From the NCBI GenBank assembly GCA_947650365.1, contig OX393554.1:34242204-34306203 (forward strand): DNA of 64,000 nucleotides, given 5' to 3'. Positions 37,401-58,340 of this stretch are shown here, piece by piece. A program made the position numbers and the translations under genes. Each line of letters opens with the position of its first letter. Position 1 is the stretch's first letter. The notes below the pieces were generated by a model that ran no database searches, had not been told where the DNA came from, and saw nothing but the letters and a program-made list of their open reading frames with translations. The stretch comes from Chamaelirium japonicum (lineage: Eukaryota > Streptophyta > Magnoliopsida > Liliales > Melanthiaceae).

Positions 37401-38143
37401 ATGGATGTGTGAAATTATTAGGAATTTTTGGATGGGCAAGTTCTCTCCCTCCAATCATACAAGGAGTCGGCAGACAGCTTTATGTGCACGCTGATACCGG
37501 AGTCCTCGTCGTCGCATATCCAGTACACGCCCGGGGGGCTCATATACAAACCGGGGGGAAGCAACATGCAGCACGTAACCTCCATTGCCTTCCTCCTCCT
37601 CACCTATGCTGATTACCTCACCCGATCGTCGCAAACCGTCAACTGTGGGAGCGTAGCAGTCGGTCCCGCTTCCCTCCGACTCCAAGCCAAAAAACAAGTA
37701 TTCTCGCATTCAACCTTAAAAATTAATGGAAGGTTCTGTTAAGTAACCATTTCACCCAAAAGCTTAAGCTATTGGATCATGAACGTTTGTTGTATGCATT
37801 CTGGCAGGTTGATTACTTGTTGGGGGACAATCCTATGGGCATGTCATATATGGTGGGATACAGCCAGCGGTATCCGCAGCGGATCCACCACCGTGGCTCC
37901 TCCTTGCCATCTGTGTCGGATCACCCTGAGGCCATCGCATGCAAGGAGGGGTCCATTTACTTTAATTCCTCAAGTCCCAACCCGAATCCCTTAGTCGGTG
38001 CTGTGGTCGGCGGTCCGGGAGAGGACGACGTCTACGAGGATGACCGTGCCGACTTTCGCAAGTCGGAGCCGACGACTTACATTAATGCACCGTTGGTTGG
38101 CGTGTTGGCCTATTTTGTGGCTAACCCTAACCCTAGCCCATAA
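34494..38143 (+). CDS. Endo-1,4-beta-glucanase, glycoside hydrolase family 9 class B (secreted)
   Basis: Five exons join to a 495-residue protein: 34494-34907, 34987-35286, 37146-37307, 37422-37697 and 37808-38143. All introns are in phase 0. Residues 1-25 form a signal peptide with a leucine-rich core; the GH9 domain fills the rest. Visible active-site features are DAGDN (77-81, aspartates 77 and 80 as nucleophile and base), HHRG (411-414) and the C-terminal DDR...[10 protein letters not shown] block with the catalytic acid Glu471. There is no CBM49 tail or membrane anchor, so it is class B and probably acts in the apoplast on cellulose or other beta-1,4-glucans during wall loosening. From memory it resembles Arabidopsis CEL3/CEL5 (GH9B3/B4), for example [20 protein letters not shown] and VGGPGEDD. 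The reading frame is intact. Exons 1-2 are far more GC-rich than exons 4-5. Intron 1 has a GC donor. Confidence 0.95.
34908..34986 (+). other. GH9 intron 1, GC-AG type, 79 bp
   Basis: The family alignment ...YVQ|VGDP... forces the junction CAG|GCACGC...TACACAG|GTGGGG. A GT donor four bases into the preceding codons would remove the conserved VQ. A branch-like GCTAAC lies about 35 bp before the acceptor. GC-AG introns are a minor but real class spliced by the major spliceosome. At 79 bp it is near the lower size limit for plant introns. Confidence 0.8.
35530..35990. mobile_element. Decayed Mutator-MITE-like repeat in GH9 intron 2
   Basis: The right end reads GAAAAAAAATCCC preceded by GGCGCTGACTGGCCACGTGG. 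Both resemble the right arm of the Mutator MITE at 18880-19360. The left end is unclear; an AT-rich partner arm starts near 35530. The centre has about five degenerate copies of GGTTTAGTGTTAACTGAA(T/C)C. I see no target duplication. Confidence 0.45.
36015..36684. mobile_element. Non-autonomous hAT element (Ac-like ends) in GH9 intron 2
   Basis: The TIRs TAGGGATGGCAA and (reversed) TAGGGATGGAAA match at 11 of 12 positions and resemble the maize Ac end CAGGGATGAAA. The flanking 8-mers AGGAGGAT (36007-36014) and AGGAGGAA (36685-36692) match at 7 of 8. The interior has GGGTTACCCGACCC-type subterminal motifs and no transposase. It lies in the sense intron, between exons 2 and 3. Confidence 0.85.
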
Positions 38144-38351
38144 TTTTAACCGGATTGAGCATTCATGTGTACAGAGAATGCAATACTATATAGAACATAC
38201 TAAAGGAGCTAAAATGGATCATGACGGATTTGATCATTTGCCCTAGCATATAGTTATGTTTGTGTTGGTATATAGTGAGGACTCATCTAAATGTAACCAT
38301 TTCAAATTTTTCTTAAACAAAAGGTTTGAGTTTTGATTGGATTATATATCT
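38144..38351 (+). other. GH9 3' flank
   Basis: This is the presumed 3' UTR and downstream DNA. No canonical AATAAA was found, as is common in plants, so the transcript end is not fixed. Confidence 0.5.
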
Positions 38352-38623
38352 CTTAGCCTGCTGGTACTTCCTCTCTCTCTCCCATGTTGAAGAGGTTTCC
38401 TGTTCGACTCCCGATATGGACACCGCGGAGCGAACTTTTTCCCAATGTTATTGCGCCTTGTTTGCACGTGCGAATCCAGACCATTGATGTCATGTTTATG
38501 AGATTATGAAAATAACATATAGCAGTTGCTGACTGCTCCCATGTTTCGATCTCCGGACCTCATTGACCCCTTGCTCTACCGCCTTGTCCTCTAACAGCTT
38601 GGCTGGTCTAGCAAAAAAAAAAA
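38352..38623 (+). mobile_element. tRNA-derived SINE, copy 2
   Basis: Box A (TAGCCTGCTGGTAC at 38354) and box B (TGTTCGACTCC at 38401) are 47 bp apart, as in copy 1 at 31088. The body is shared, and it ends in an 11-A tail at 38613-38623. The target duplication is not obvious. It lies about 210 bp downstream of the GH9 stop codon. Confidence 0.8.
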
Positions 38624-38872
38624 CTTATAGCTGATTTCACACCAATTAAAGAGCACAGATTATCATGTTGTTTGTGGTTTTAGATCTATTATATGTCTGC
38701 ATGTATTGTGAGATAACAAAAACAATGAGAAAATGTGAGCCTTATGATCACACTTGTTTCTTCAATCAGATGTTCAATATATACACACATAATTGAAGTG
38801 ACGTATTCGATGTTTGAAGGGATTTGTCTAGCTTGAAATCAAGTCTCATTAAAGAGGAGGCGGCTCCTACAT

Positions 38873-40735
38873 GGGGATTTTTCAAGAATGACCCCCAACT
38901 CTGTCGTATTGCTGGAAATAGATCCAGTTGCTTTTTGCATTACTTTTCTGACCATTTTTTTGTTTCGAACTAAAGTACCCCATTGACTTATAAAGGGCTC
39001 TACTCCCAATTTCAAAGGGATTTGACTCTGCTTCACTGATGATCTGTCTCCCATTTCGATCATTGATGCTTTAGGAAAAGACACGTGGTGCATCCTATTT
39101 CAATGGCCACGATTGGGCCATGAGATTAATCCTAGAGGGATGCCAGTAACACGACCGACTGCAACCTACCATTGGCTGTCGTCGCCCGTCTGCCGCTGTC
39201 GACCACCGAGGAGCACCTCCTGTCGACGATGCCACCCCGTCGGCCACCACCGCCGCCGCCGCGTCGTCGGCCACCACCCCCACCGGCCATCGGTTGCCTG
39301 CTGCCGTCGCCTCGTCAGCCACCACCCACAGTGGCCGATGGGGCAGCGTGGGTGGTGGCCAACGACGATGGCGGTGGGTGGTGGCCGATGGGGCGTCGGC
39401 CACCATAAAATGCTCTGGCGCACATGAGTCGGCACATCAGTGAAATACTTTGGATCATTTCACTGATGTGCCTATGCACCAGTGCATTTCATTGATACAC
39501 CGACGCATCATGCGCGCCGATGCATTTCACTGATGCGTCAGCGCATTATGTGTGCCGGTGCATTTCAATGGCTACGATTGGGGCATGGGATAAACCCAAT
39601 GAGGATGCCATCACCACCTACCGTCGCTGTGCCGTGCCGAACTTGCCTCGAAATCTCATTTTCATCTCTCATTTCTTCATTCTTGCTTACTATTTTTAAG
39701 TTACATCCATCCAATCTTCCATTAAAAGCTTCATTGCAGGCCGCAGTAGAATGCGCCGGTGCCTTTCACTATGGGCCACAGTAAAATGCGTCGGCGCCCG
39801 CAGTGATATGCACCGACGCCTTTCATTGAAGGTGCCGGCGCATATCACTGTTATCTGCAGTAGAATGCGCCAGCGCCTTTCATTGCGGGCTGTAGTAGAA
39901 TGCACCAGTGCCTTTCACTGCGGAACACAATAGAATGCATCGGCACATCTGTATTGATGCTCTGGTGCATTTTCACTAATGTGCCCATCGCCATCAACCA
40001 CTGGCAGGCATCTCTCGCCGATGATGCCACCCAGTTGGCCACCACCAGCCGATGTCGCCCCGTCGGCCACCACCCGCGGTGGCCAATGGGGCAGCGAGGG
40101 TGGTGGACAGTGGCAATGGCGGTGGGTCATGGCCGATGGGGCGTCAACCATGTCGAACTTGCCTCGGACTCTTATTTCTTTCATTTCTTTCACTGTTTTT
40201 ACATTACATCTATCAAATCTTCGATTAAAAACTACCGGAGGTACTGACTTTATTTTATCCTCATCTCTAAATGTTCTCGTAGAGGATCACCCGAGGATCA
40301 CAATGCCTCCAGAATCAATAAATTCTGATGAGAAATGAAGAATGTACACCGTGCCGAACTTGCCTCCGGCTTTCATTTCTATCTCTCATTTCTTACCGCC
40401 TACCACCACCACCAGCCATTATCCGCTCGCCGCCGACTCGACGCAAGACTCGCTAAATATTTTACGCTATGTAAGGACGTCGGGGACGAAAAATGACATC
40501 ATCCCAACGATCTCCGACGACGAGAGGTGGCTGAAGTGAGAAAATTCAAACGGAGAAGATGAAAACACTTTTTATTTATTTTGTTTAGTTTTTAAGGGTA
40601 AAATAGTCACAATATACAATAATTGTTCGAAAGTGATATTTGGCACGTGTTGAAGGCTAGAAAAGTAATGCAAAAAACAACCAAGTCTATTTCCAGTAAT
40701 ACATGTGAGGTGGGGGCCATTTTGGAAAAAACCTC
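38873..40735. mobile_element. Non-autonomous Mutator-like element with GC-rich internal repeats
   Basis: The long imperfect TIRs (about 80 bp) start GGGGATTTTTC on the left and GAGGTTTTTTCC (reversed) on the right, and share TGGAAATAGA and TTTTTTGCATTACTTTTCT. The flanking 9-mers CTCCTACAT (38864-38872) and CTGCCACAT (40736-40744) match at 7 of 9. The interior has two related GC-rich blocks (39160-39410 and 39995-40160), copies of a segment with GCCGAACTTGCCTC (about 39632, 40152 and 40354), and a run of about 45-bp units with TGCGCCGGTGCCTTTCACT (39480-39970). There is no transposase. It is older than the element at 31542. Confidence 0.78.
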
Positions 40736-40744
40736 CTGCCACAT

Positions 40745-42960
40745 AGTCTCATGATTGTGATGTGTATATTAGCTGATTTCAAGAGCAGGGCATGCACAGT
40801 ATCAGCTGAAATTACATAATCAATCACATGGGTCCCATGGTAGTAATATGTTCTGACACCTATGATTGTCATGTGTTCTCCCCACATCCCCCTTTCAAGC
40901 TCATCGAGGATGGTGCCGAATAGTGAGCTTGTCTCATAGAAGTAAAAATCATGGACTTGGGAGCGATTTTGTGAACACATAAGCAATTTGGTGATTCCCC
41001 ATAATGTGAGCAATCCGAATTGAACCCTTGGGGACATGCTCGCGGATGAAATAAATGTCAATGTCGGTATGCTTTGTTCGAACGTGAAAGACAAGATTTT
41101 GAGCGAGGTGAACTACACTCACATTATCACAGTGAATGATAGGTAAACCGAAAAGTTGTAAGTTGAGTCGCTTTAGGAGATGAAATATATAGGGTTGTCA
41201 ATTTTTGACCCGACACGGTAGACCCGACACGAAATTAGTGGGTTTGAGTTAAACGGGTTCAGGTCGTAAATGAGTCGACATGACTAACCCGTTTAATAAA
41301 TGGGTCAGATCCGGCTTTAGGGTTCAGACACGGTAGACCCTAGAAGACTAGTTTAAAATTCAACAGGTCGTGTCGGTCGGGTCGGGTCTACCCTCAATCT
41401 GATATTGTAGTATGTAGGCTAATAGTATAGTATGTAGTATGTAATATGTAGGCTAATAGTATAGTTTTGTTTCCAGCCGGTCTTATTCAGTCGAGTTGGA
41501 TCGGGTCAACTGAATACAACCCGTGTGGTAAACGGATCTAATGGGTCTACTTGTTTATAAGTTGATCGGGTACGGGTTTAGGTTCTAGGCACGATTAGTT
41601 AAATGGGTCGGGTTTGGGTCTAGGGGTTTTGGACTCGACCTGACACGACTCATTGCCAGGCCCTAGATATATCAAAGAAGCTTAGCAGCGGTACATGCCA
41701 GGGAGCGGTACTCAGCCTCTACACTAGAACAAATATCTGTCAGTTGCTTCTTACCCCCCCCGAAAGATAGAATATTGGGTCCTAAAAAAATGGTGAAGCC
41801 TGTTGTTGAGTTGTGGTTGTTGGGACAACTAGCCTTGTTGGCATAGGAGAATGCCCGGAGCACCAAGTCAGGAGATTTGAAGAAAGAAAAGCCATGACCA
41901 AGTGTCCCTTTGATGTCTCGAAAAATCCACTTCACGACTTCTTGATGCGACGAGGGTGGCTAATGCATGAACTGGCAAACGTGATTGACAGCAGAAGCCA
42001 AGTCCGATCAGGTCATGGTGAGATACTGGAGAGACCCCACCATTTGATAATAAAGAGAAGGATCATCAAGAGGATCACCGACATATGCTGAGAGTTGCAT
42101 ATCGACGACAAGTGGGCTCTTAGCTGCCTTGATGCCAATAAAAGCCAAATCGATCAAATAGTTGAAGTGCATACCAATTTGGTACCAAGGTCCTTCATGG
42201 TAAAATGATGAGAAAGGCACCAAATATGATCGCAGATAAGATGGACAGTTTCCCATAATTATGATATCATTAACATACAGTAGGAGAAGAAGTATATGAG
42301 GTCACTTTTGACGGATCAAAATAGGAGTGTCATAGACACATCCTTTGAATCCGAGTTGTCTAAGATGGTTGGTGAATTTGTTGTACCAAGATGCTTGAGT
42401 TCATAGAGGGACCTGTGAAGCTTACAAACATGAGTAGGCTTGGAAGTAACAACGAAGCCGACAGGTTGCTGAAGGTGTATTACCTCTTGCAGATCATTGT
42501 GAAGGGAGGCATTGGTTACATCAAGTTGTCAGAGGGTCCAATAAAAAGAAATTGCAAGTGCTAGGATTAGCCGGATGGTACCCGATTTAATTACCACGCT
42601 GAAAGTCTTGTCGAAATCAAACCCTTGATGCTGATTGTACACCTTGGCTACATGACGGGTCTTAAGTATTTAAATAGTACCATCAGATCGCTGTTTGAGC
42701 CAATAGACCCATTTGCGGCCGACTACGTTCATGTAGGGCTTGTGTGGAACAAGAGACCAAGTGTTGTTGTTCATAAGAGCATTGTATTCCTCTTGCATAG
42801 CTTTTAACCCAATTTGATATGTCGCCACCTTCTTATACGTTGGAGGCTCGATCGCATGATTGTGAAGATCATCAGCGATAGCACTAGGCATGGGATGACT
42901 AGTCACCATGTATACCTTTGCACTGCGAGTGTCATCCTGTGATATTGTGACTATCTAAAT
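40745..42960 (-). mobile_element. Ty1/copia retrotransposon fossil (reverse transcriptase and RNase H parts)
   Basis: The minus-strand translation shows the copia reverse-transcriptase start (NNNTWSLVPHKP and a KWVYWLKQ-like piece, about 42900-42680), a YV.DI-type polymerase core near 42250-42290, and RNase H with SSVEAEYRSLA (about 41720) followed by a C-terminal region at 41190-40800. Gag, protease and integrase parts and LTRs were not recognised. The fossil is clearly broken, with several breaks. It is interrupted by a hAT element at 41190-41665, and probably on its far side by the Mutator-like element ending at 40735. Its 3' remainder may lie at about 38760-38872. Confidence 0.85.
41190..41665. 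mobile_element. Non-autonomous hAT-like element inside the copia fossil
   Basis: The left end TAGGGTTGTCAAT and right end (reversed TAGGGCCTGGCAAT) are hAT-like. The interior is packed with GACCCGACAC and GGGTCGGGT motifs. The flanking 8-mers GAAATATA and GATATATC agree at 6 of 8. It splits the RNase H region of the copia fossil, so it inserted later. Confidence 0.7.
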
Positions 42961-44040
42961 ACCTACGGTACGATCATAACTTCTGTACTTGCAAACGATC
43001 ACCGTTGAAGACTAGGGATAGAGATAGAGGTGGAAAAAATGGTAGACATCCATTGCATAGAACTGACATGTGTGGAATGAGTGATTCATCAAGTACAACG
43101 ACTACGGGTGCAATAAATAGAGGTAGATGTTGAGATATAATTTTACAAGGCTTCAAATAGATCATTGAAATTTGGTATGCAATTATTTTCATCATTATCA
43201 ATCTTGAAATTTGGACAATTATACTAATGAATACTTATGATTTTGATGTTTTGTATAGTTGATGGAACTTTGGATGTGGTCTTGGATGGTTTGCTGTTCT
43301 TAGATGGGTGTTATTGCTTTTAGATGAGGAGTTTACTCATCTTGTCATTGATTTTTATTTTGGATGGCGTCTTGGTTAAACTGATGTTTCGATGTTATAT
43401 GGTTGCCACTGATGTGATGTTTAGATGATGTTTTGGTTAAACTGGCTGCAAAGGGTGTGATGAATGTTAATGAATTCATGTTTGGGTGTGATGCATATAA
43501 TTTGTTTTGTTTTGCTAAACTGATTACCAATAAGATGTTTTGGTGTGATGAACGTTAAGTAACTAGTGTTGCTGTTTTGATAAAATTGTATAGGATGAAT
43601 GTTTAGTATATAGTCCCATGTTTCTGGATCTTATGTACATTGTCCTATGTTTCTGGATGTTATATAAATTGTCCCATTTAAGTTGTTTCTTGAAGTACTC
43701 TATCTCATGTAAATGTGAATTATTGTAGTGTAGTGTGGTTCTTTTTTGTAATTTGAATTATTGAAATATGTTTTTTCTTGCAAAATTATTTCTTAAGTTA
43801 TAAATCCAATATTCAAACTGGATGTTACGTAAACTGTCCAATTTAACCTTTTTCTTGAAGTATGATATCCCATGTACATGTGAATTATTAAAGTGTAGTG
43901 TGATCCCTGTCCCTAATATGAATTATTAAAGTTGAGACTTAAGCGAACCATTAAAAACTATTAAATCATTCAAATTCTAATACTCTGATTACAACTATAA
44001 TTCAACTATTACATCATTCAAATGCTTATGTTGGGGTAGT
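42961..44040. other. Unassigned AT-rich DNA
   Basis: Short repeated phrases such as TTTTGGTTAAACTG (43370-43520) and GTCCCATGTTTCTGGAT (43610-43670) occur, but I see no gene and no element ends. Confidence 0.5.
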
Positions 44041-44059
44041 ACTCAACAACATCCAAACT

Positions 44060-44335
44060 AATATTCTAATTACCACCACAAAGTACTTCAAAGTTGAACC
44101 CTGAGTGAACTTCTTCTCAGTCTCCAAGTCTGCCACCTTCTTCCTCAACTCCTTTTTCTTCTTCCAAAGAATGCGACAAACATTATTTCCTCATTCATAA
44201 ATATTCGGATTGTGCAATCAAAGGACCCAAGTGGCCTGGTCCTATAGTTAGCACAACGATAGAACCTTCACCCATGATATATATCTTCAGTCCATGACGT
44301 TCGTGTTGTAGCTCGTGTGTCCTTAGCGTGGAATT
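44060..44335 (-). pseudogene. Possible remnant of a GRF-type zinc-finger protein
   Basis: The minus strand reads RFYRCANYRTRPLGSFDC at about 44275-44222, which resembles the core of plant GRF-type zinc fingers (G-R-x-F-Y-x-C-x-N ... C). Nearer 44170-44100 another frame reads KKKELRKKVADLETEKKF, the coiled segment that often follows. The two parts are not in one frame and stops are present, so it is a pseudogene or transposon-carried fragment. Identification by eye is tentative. Confidence 0.4.
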
Positions 44336-44551
44336 TCTGTATTAACATTAATAAAGATGACTTTGGTTATTGCTTTAATTATAATACTACTCTGGTATAT
44401 GATAATACTCATATAATAAAAGGACCCTAGGGAACACAGTAGGCCACTGAGGCGCATGGAGGATCCATGCTTGGGAGACCCAGTGGACCAGTTCTGTGTA
44501 GACCTAGAACTAGTTCACAGCTTAGGTGATGCCGGTCGCTTCACCGAGAAC

Positions 44552-44552
44552 A

Positions 44553-44592
<40 letters not shown>

Positions 44593-44688
44593 TGGGTGGT
44601 GATAGAGAAGATATAGAAGGGATAGAGCAGAGGGAGGTATATGAGTTGAGAGAGAGAGAGCAAAGAGAAAAGAAAGGTCTGTCAGTTA

Positions 44689-44723
<35 letters not shown>
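44552..44723. repeat. (GA)n and (TA)n microsatellites
   Basis: A GA run at about 44553-44588, GA-rich DNA to 44690, then (TA)n at 44691-44723. The open frame across them is not a gene. 44724-45270 holds nothing recognisable apart from an A run near 45198. Confidence 0.85.
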
Positions 44724-44725
<2 letters not shown>

Positions 44726-45270
44726 AGTTAAGGGAGATACAAAGAGTGGAGAGGATATACTAGAGAGAAGGGGGTAAACACCATCCTAAAGGCGCCAGCT
44801 AGGGGTTAAGAAGTCTTTCTACTTCTCAAAAGAGTAAAAAGCCCAACGATTATCAACTCCCTCATATCAGTCAAAACACCAAACGGTAGGTAGAAAGAGT
44901 ATGCCTAAGTTAAACCTATTGGTAGTTTAGGGATTTTTTTATTTGGTTTTATAGTATTGGAGAATAAAGTAAAATTGGCACATAGTTTCTGGAGGTTTCT
45001 TGTCATTTATCCAAGAATTAAATATGATCCTTGATCTCTCTTTTATATTTTTTTACACCTAATTTATTATCTATTATTTTATGTTTCTCATAACTAGACC
45101 ATCTAAGAAAAATAATTGTTTTTCTTACCAAATTATTTTAGAGGTTTTTGATTACTTTGACAAACTAGCTTGGTCAAACCCCTCTCTCTATATTAACAAA
45201 AAAAAAAAAAATTTTCTCATCTTCTTTTGTGTATATCGATATCCCTTAGCTTTTTACTACTTTAAAATAC

Positions 45271-45438
45271 GAGAAATGCTATTCAGTCCGAAGGTTTTGT
45301 CGATTCCGCTCAACCCGATTGACGTGGCAACGTACGGTTGATGGTGTTAGAGATTTAAATATTGATTCAACCACCAATTGTATGCTGCCACGTCGGCTGA
45401 GTGATCCGGGAAAACCTTGGGGCTGAATAGTACTTTTC
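45271..45438. mobile_element. Short Mutator-type MITE, GAGAAATGCTATTC family
   Basis: The TIRs start GAGAAATGCTATTCAG and (reversed) GAAAAGTACTATTCAGC and continue with AAGGTTTT and GACGTGGCA. The flanking 9-mers TTAAAATAC (45262-45270) and TTAAAATAT (45439-45447) match at 8 of 9. It is 168 bp and noncoding. It lies about 500 bp upstream of the PHAF1-like coding start, within promoter distance. Confidence 0.78.
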
Positions 45439-45869
45439 TTAAAATATAAAATTTTTATAGGTGCAAAAAAATACTTATTAAAACAGTTGTAGGGGCTGAT
45501 GTGGTACAACATACATCTCACAGCAATCTGATGCACTCACCTCCCGTCAATGATGAGTGCATCGGACAGCTGTGCTATGTGTTGTACAAGAGCCTCACCC
45601 GGCACGGAAAGCGGTGATACCATATCACAGGTATCGCGGGTAAATTAAATAGCTGCGTCGCACTCAGCCCAACTGTACAGGACCGTTTCTCTGATTTGAA
45701 ATTTTGAAGGACCATTGCTGAGAGAGAGTTTGGCATCAGCGGTTATGAACGATCCGTGATGCCATTTCAGCAAATATCACGGTTATACCAAAGTTTTTCT
45801 CGGCACGGCACGCGAAGGCTGAAGCGAAAGGAACGGAAGAGGAAGAGTTAACGCAACAGCGGAAGGTGC

Positions 45870-45936
45870 GAACTGAGAGAGAGAGAGAGAGAGGGAGGGT
45901 GGGGTGGGGGGTGGACGGGGAGAAGAGGGATCAGGG
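45870..45936 (+). promoter_or_regulatory. Probable 5' leader of the PHAF1-like gene
   Basis: A GA-run (45875-45893) and G-rich sequence immediately precede the chosen start codon. The transcription start is not visible and no clear TATA box was found. An in-frame upstream ATG at 45904 would add 11 glycine/glutamate-rich residues, which is less plausible. Confidence 0.45.
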
Positions 45937-56497
<10,561 letters not shown>

Positions 56498-56993
56498 GTT
56501 TGGACTGCTTACTGTGTTAACATAGTTCCGGTGATTTCATCTTGATGGCTTAGCAGGCACATCTCTGTTTCTCTTCTATTACTTATTAATATAATATGTG
56601 GACACTTACTTTCTTGAATTCTTTGAGTACCAACACTATCGGGCACTTTGTACTTTGAACCAAGTGGCACTTTGATATCCATAAACAATATTATGCTTAT
56701 GGGAGCTTGAACTGCTGACACTTGGCACAACTTTTGGGGTGCCACATTAAAAGAAGTCCTAGTTCCAACTATGATATTTCTGACTCTCAACCATTCCATG
56801 AACCAAATAACATCAACCTAAAATGTCTGAAATGTGTATGTTTATATTGTTTGGAGGCATCCCTGTATAGGCTTTTATGGAGGATGGATGTCGAGCATCA
56901 TGGGCATTTGGGTCTAGGTTACACTTTGATGTAGAAGATTGGACCATTCTAGTTTTCACTTGCATATTTATGTGAGTATGTGTATATATAGGA

Positions 56994-57607
56994 CAGTGTA
57001 GTCAAGGCGATACTTAGGCGGTCCCCTAGGCGTTTTGGATCCCCCATCTCCTAGCTCCTAGGTGTCCTCCTAGGTGGGCAGTGTTTCCTAGGCACCCCCC
57101 CAAAAACCACCTAGGCGGCCGGCCCCCCTAGATCGGCTTGCCGCTTGATTTTTTTTTTTTGGTTTATTGGGGCAGCTTTCATTGGAAAAATACAGCCACT
57201 CGGGGGCCGTCTTTATGATATGATGCTGTAACATGATATCTTGTTGTTTAGGCTAGTGGAAACAATGACGGGCGAAGACAAAAAGCAGGAAGAAGCACAC
57301 AACCACAAACACTTGATGATGTTAAAGTTTGTGGTGATTCTTATAGGGAGTCATGTTTCAAATGAAATAGACATTCATAGAAATGATGACTTTGATGTAT
57401 TGATTCTTGCTTACATCGACAAGTTTTTTGATCTGTGTTAACTCTATTTTCTTAAGCATTTAAAAAAATATCATTTTATATTATTTCATAAATTTTTGTA
57501 GGTATGAAGAATAGGAAAACATAAAAGTTTATTGTCAGAATATATATACCGTCTAGGCATCGCGTAGGCACCACCTAGGCACCGCTTTGCCTAGACAGGC
57601 CAAAATC

Positions 57608-57610
<3 letters not shown>
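56994..57610. mobile_element. hAT-like element fragment with CCTAGGCG motifs
   Basis: The left end CAGTGTAGTCAAGGCGAT has the form of a common plant hAT terminus. Both ends are rich in CCTAGGCG/CGCCTAGG motifs, and the right part reads CACCTAGGCACCGCTTTGCC. The right terminus appears lost into a (TA)n array at 57612-57669. Related pieces lie at 60395-60455 and 61270-61350. Confidence 0.5.
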
Positions 57611-57669
<59 letters not shown>

Positions 57670-57672
<3 letters not shown>

Positions 57673-58340
57673 AGGGGTCACGTTTTTAAATTTTTTCGAA
57701 TGGAAGATAAACGAAAGAAAAAAACCTAGATAAAGAACGGTCAAGATCGTCCCATGCCAACCCTTGGATTCCCGGGTTTAGTACATACGGTCCATGTTGT
57801 GCGATATTAACTACTAAGACCAGCCCCAGCATGATCCCATAGAGAGAGACCAAGAGAGATGCCCTCCCTCCCCAAATCCCACAGACCGTTCACAGCCGTC
57901 CATTGGTCATCGCCCAGGATCCCGACTCTCTCTCTCTCCGATCCTCTCCTGCTAACCGCCCGCCTCCGTGCGATCATGCGATCCCCTCTACCCCTCTCCC
58001 TCTCTCCTGCTAACTAACCGCTCCTCCGTTTCTCTCTCTCTCTCTCTCTCTCTTTCCTGCTAACCGCCCGCCCCCGTGCGATCCCCTCTCCCTCTCTCTT
58101 GCTAACCAGTCCTGTTTTTCTCTCTCCGATCCTCTCCAGCTAACCGCCCACCCTCGTGCGATCCCCTCTCCCTATGTCCTCCGTTTCTCTCTTTCTCTCC
58201 CTCTCTGTCATGCGATCCGGCCCCGACCCCCTCCCTCTCTTTCTTGTCATGCGATTCGGCCCCGACCCCTACCCCTTCCCTCTCTCTCTCTCTCTCTCTC
58301 TCTCTTAGTCATGCGATCCGGCCACGATCGCAGCCATCTC
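57670..58340. repeat. CT-rich repetitive region in intron 2
   Basis: Several degenerate units contain GCTAACCGCCCGCC, CGTGCGATCCCCTCTCCCTC and (CT)n runs (58028-58051 and 58278-58304). There is no convincing exon, although CAG|GTAATC at 58557 could act as a donor. Confidence 0.6.

Noticed and set aside
44691-44735. Another (TA)n-flanked foldback element
   Set aside because: Only AGTTAAG recurs near the array, in direct orientation, with no extended arms.
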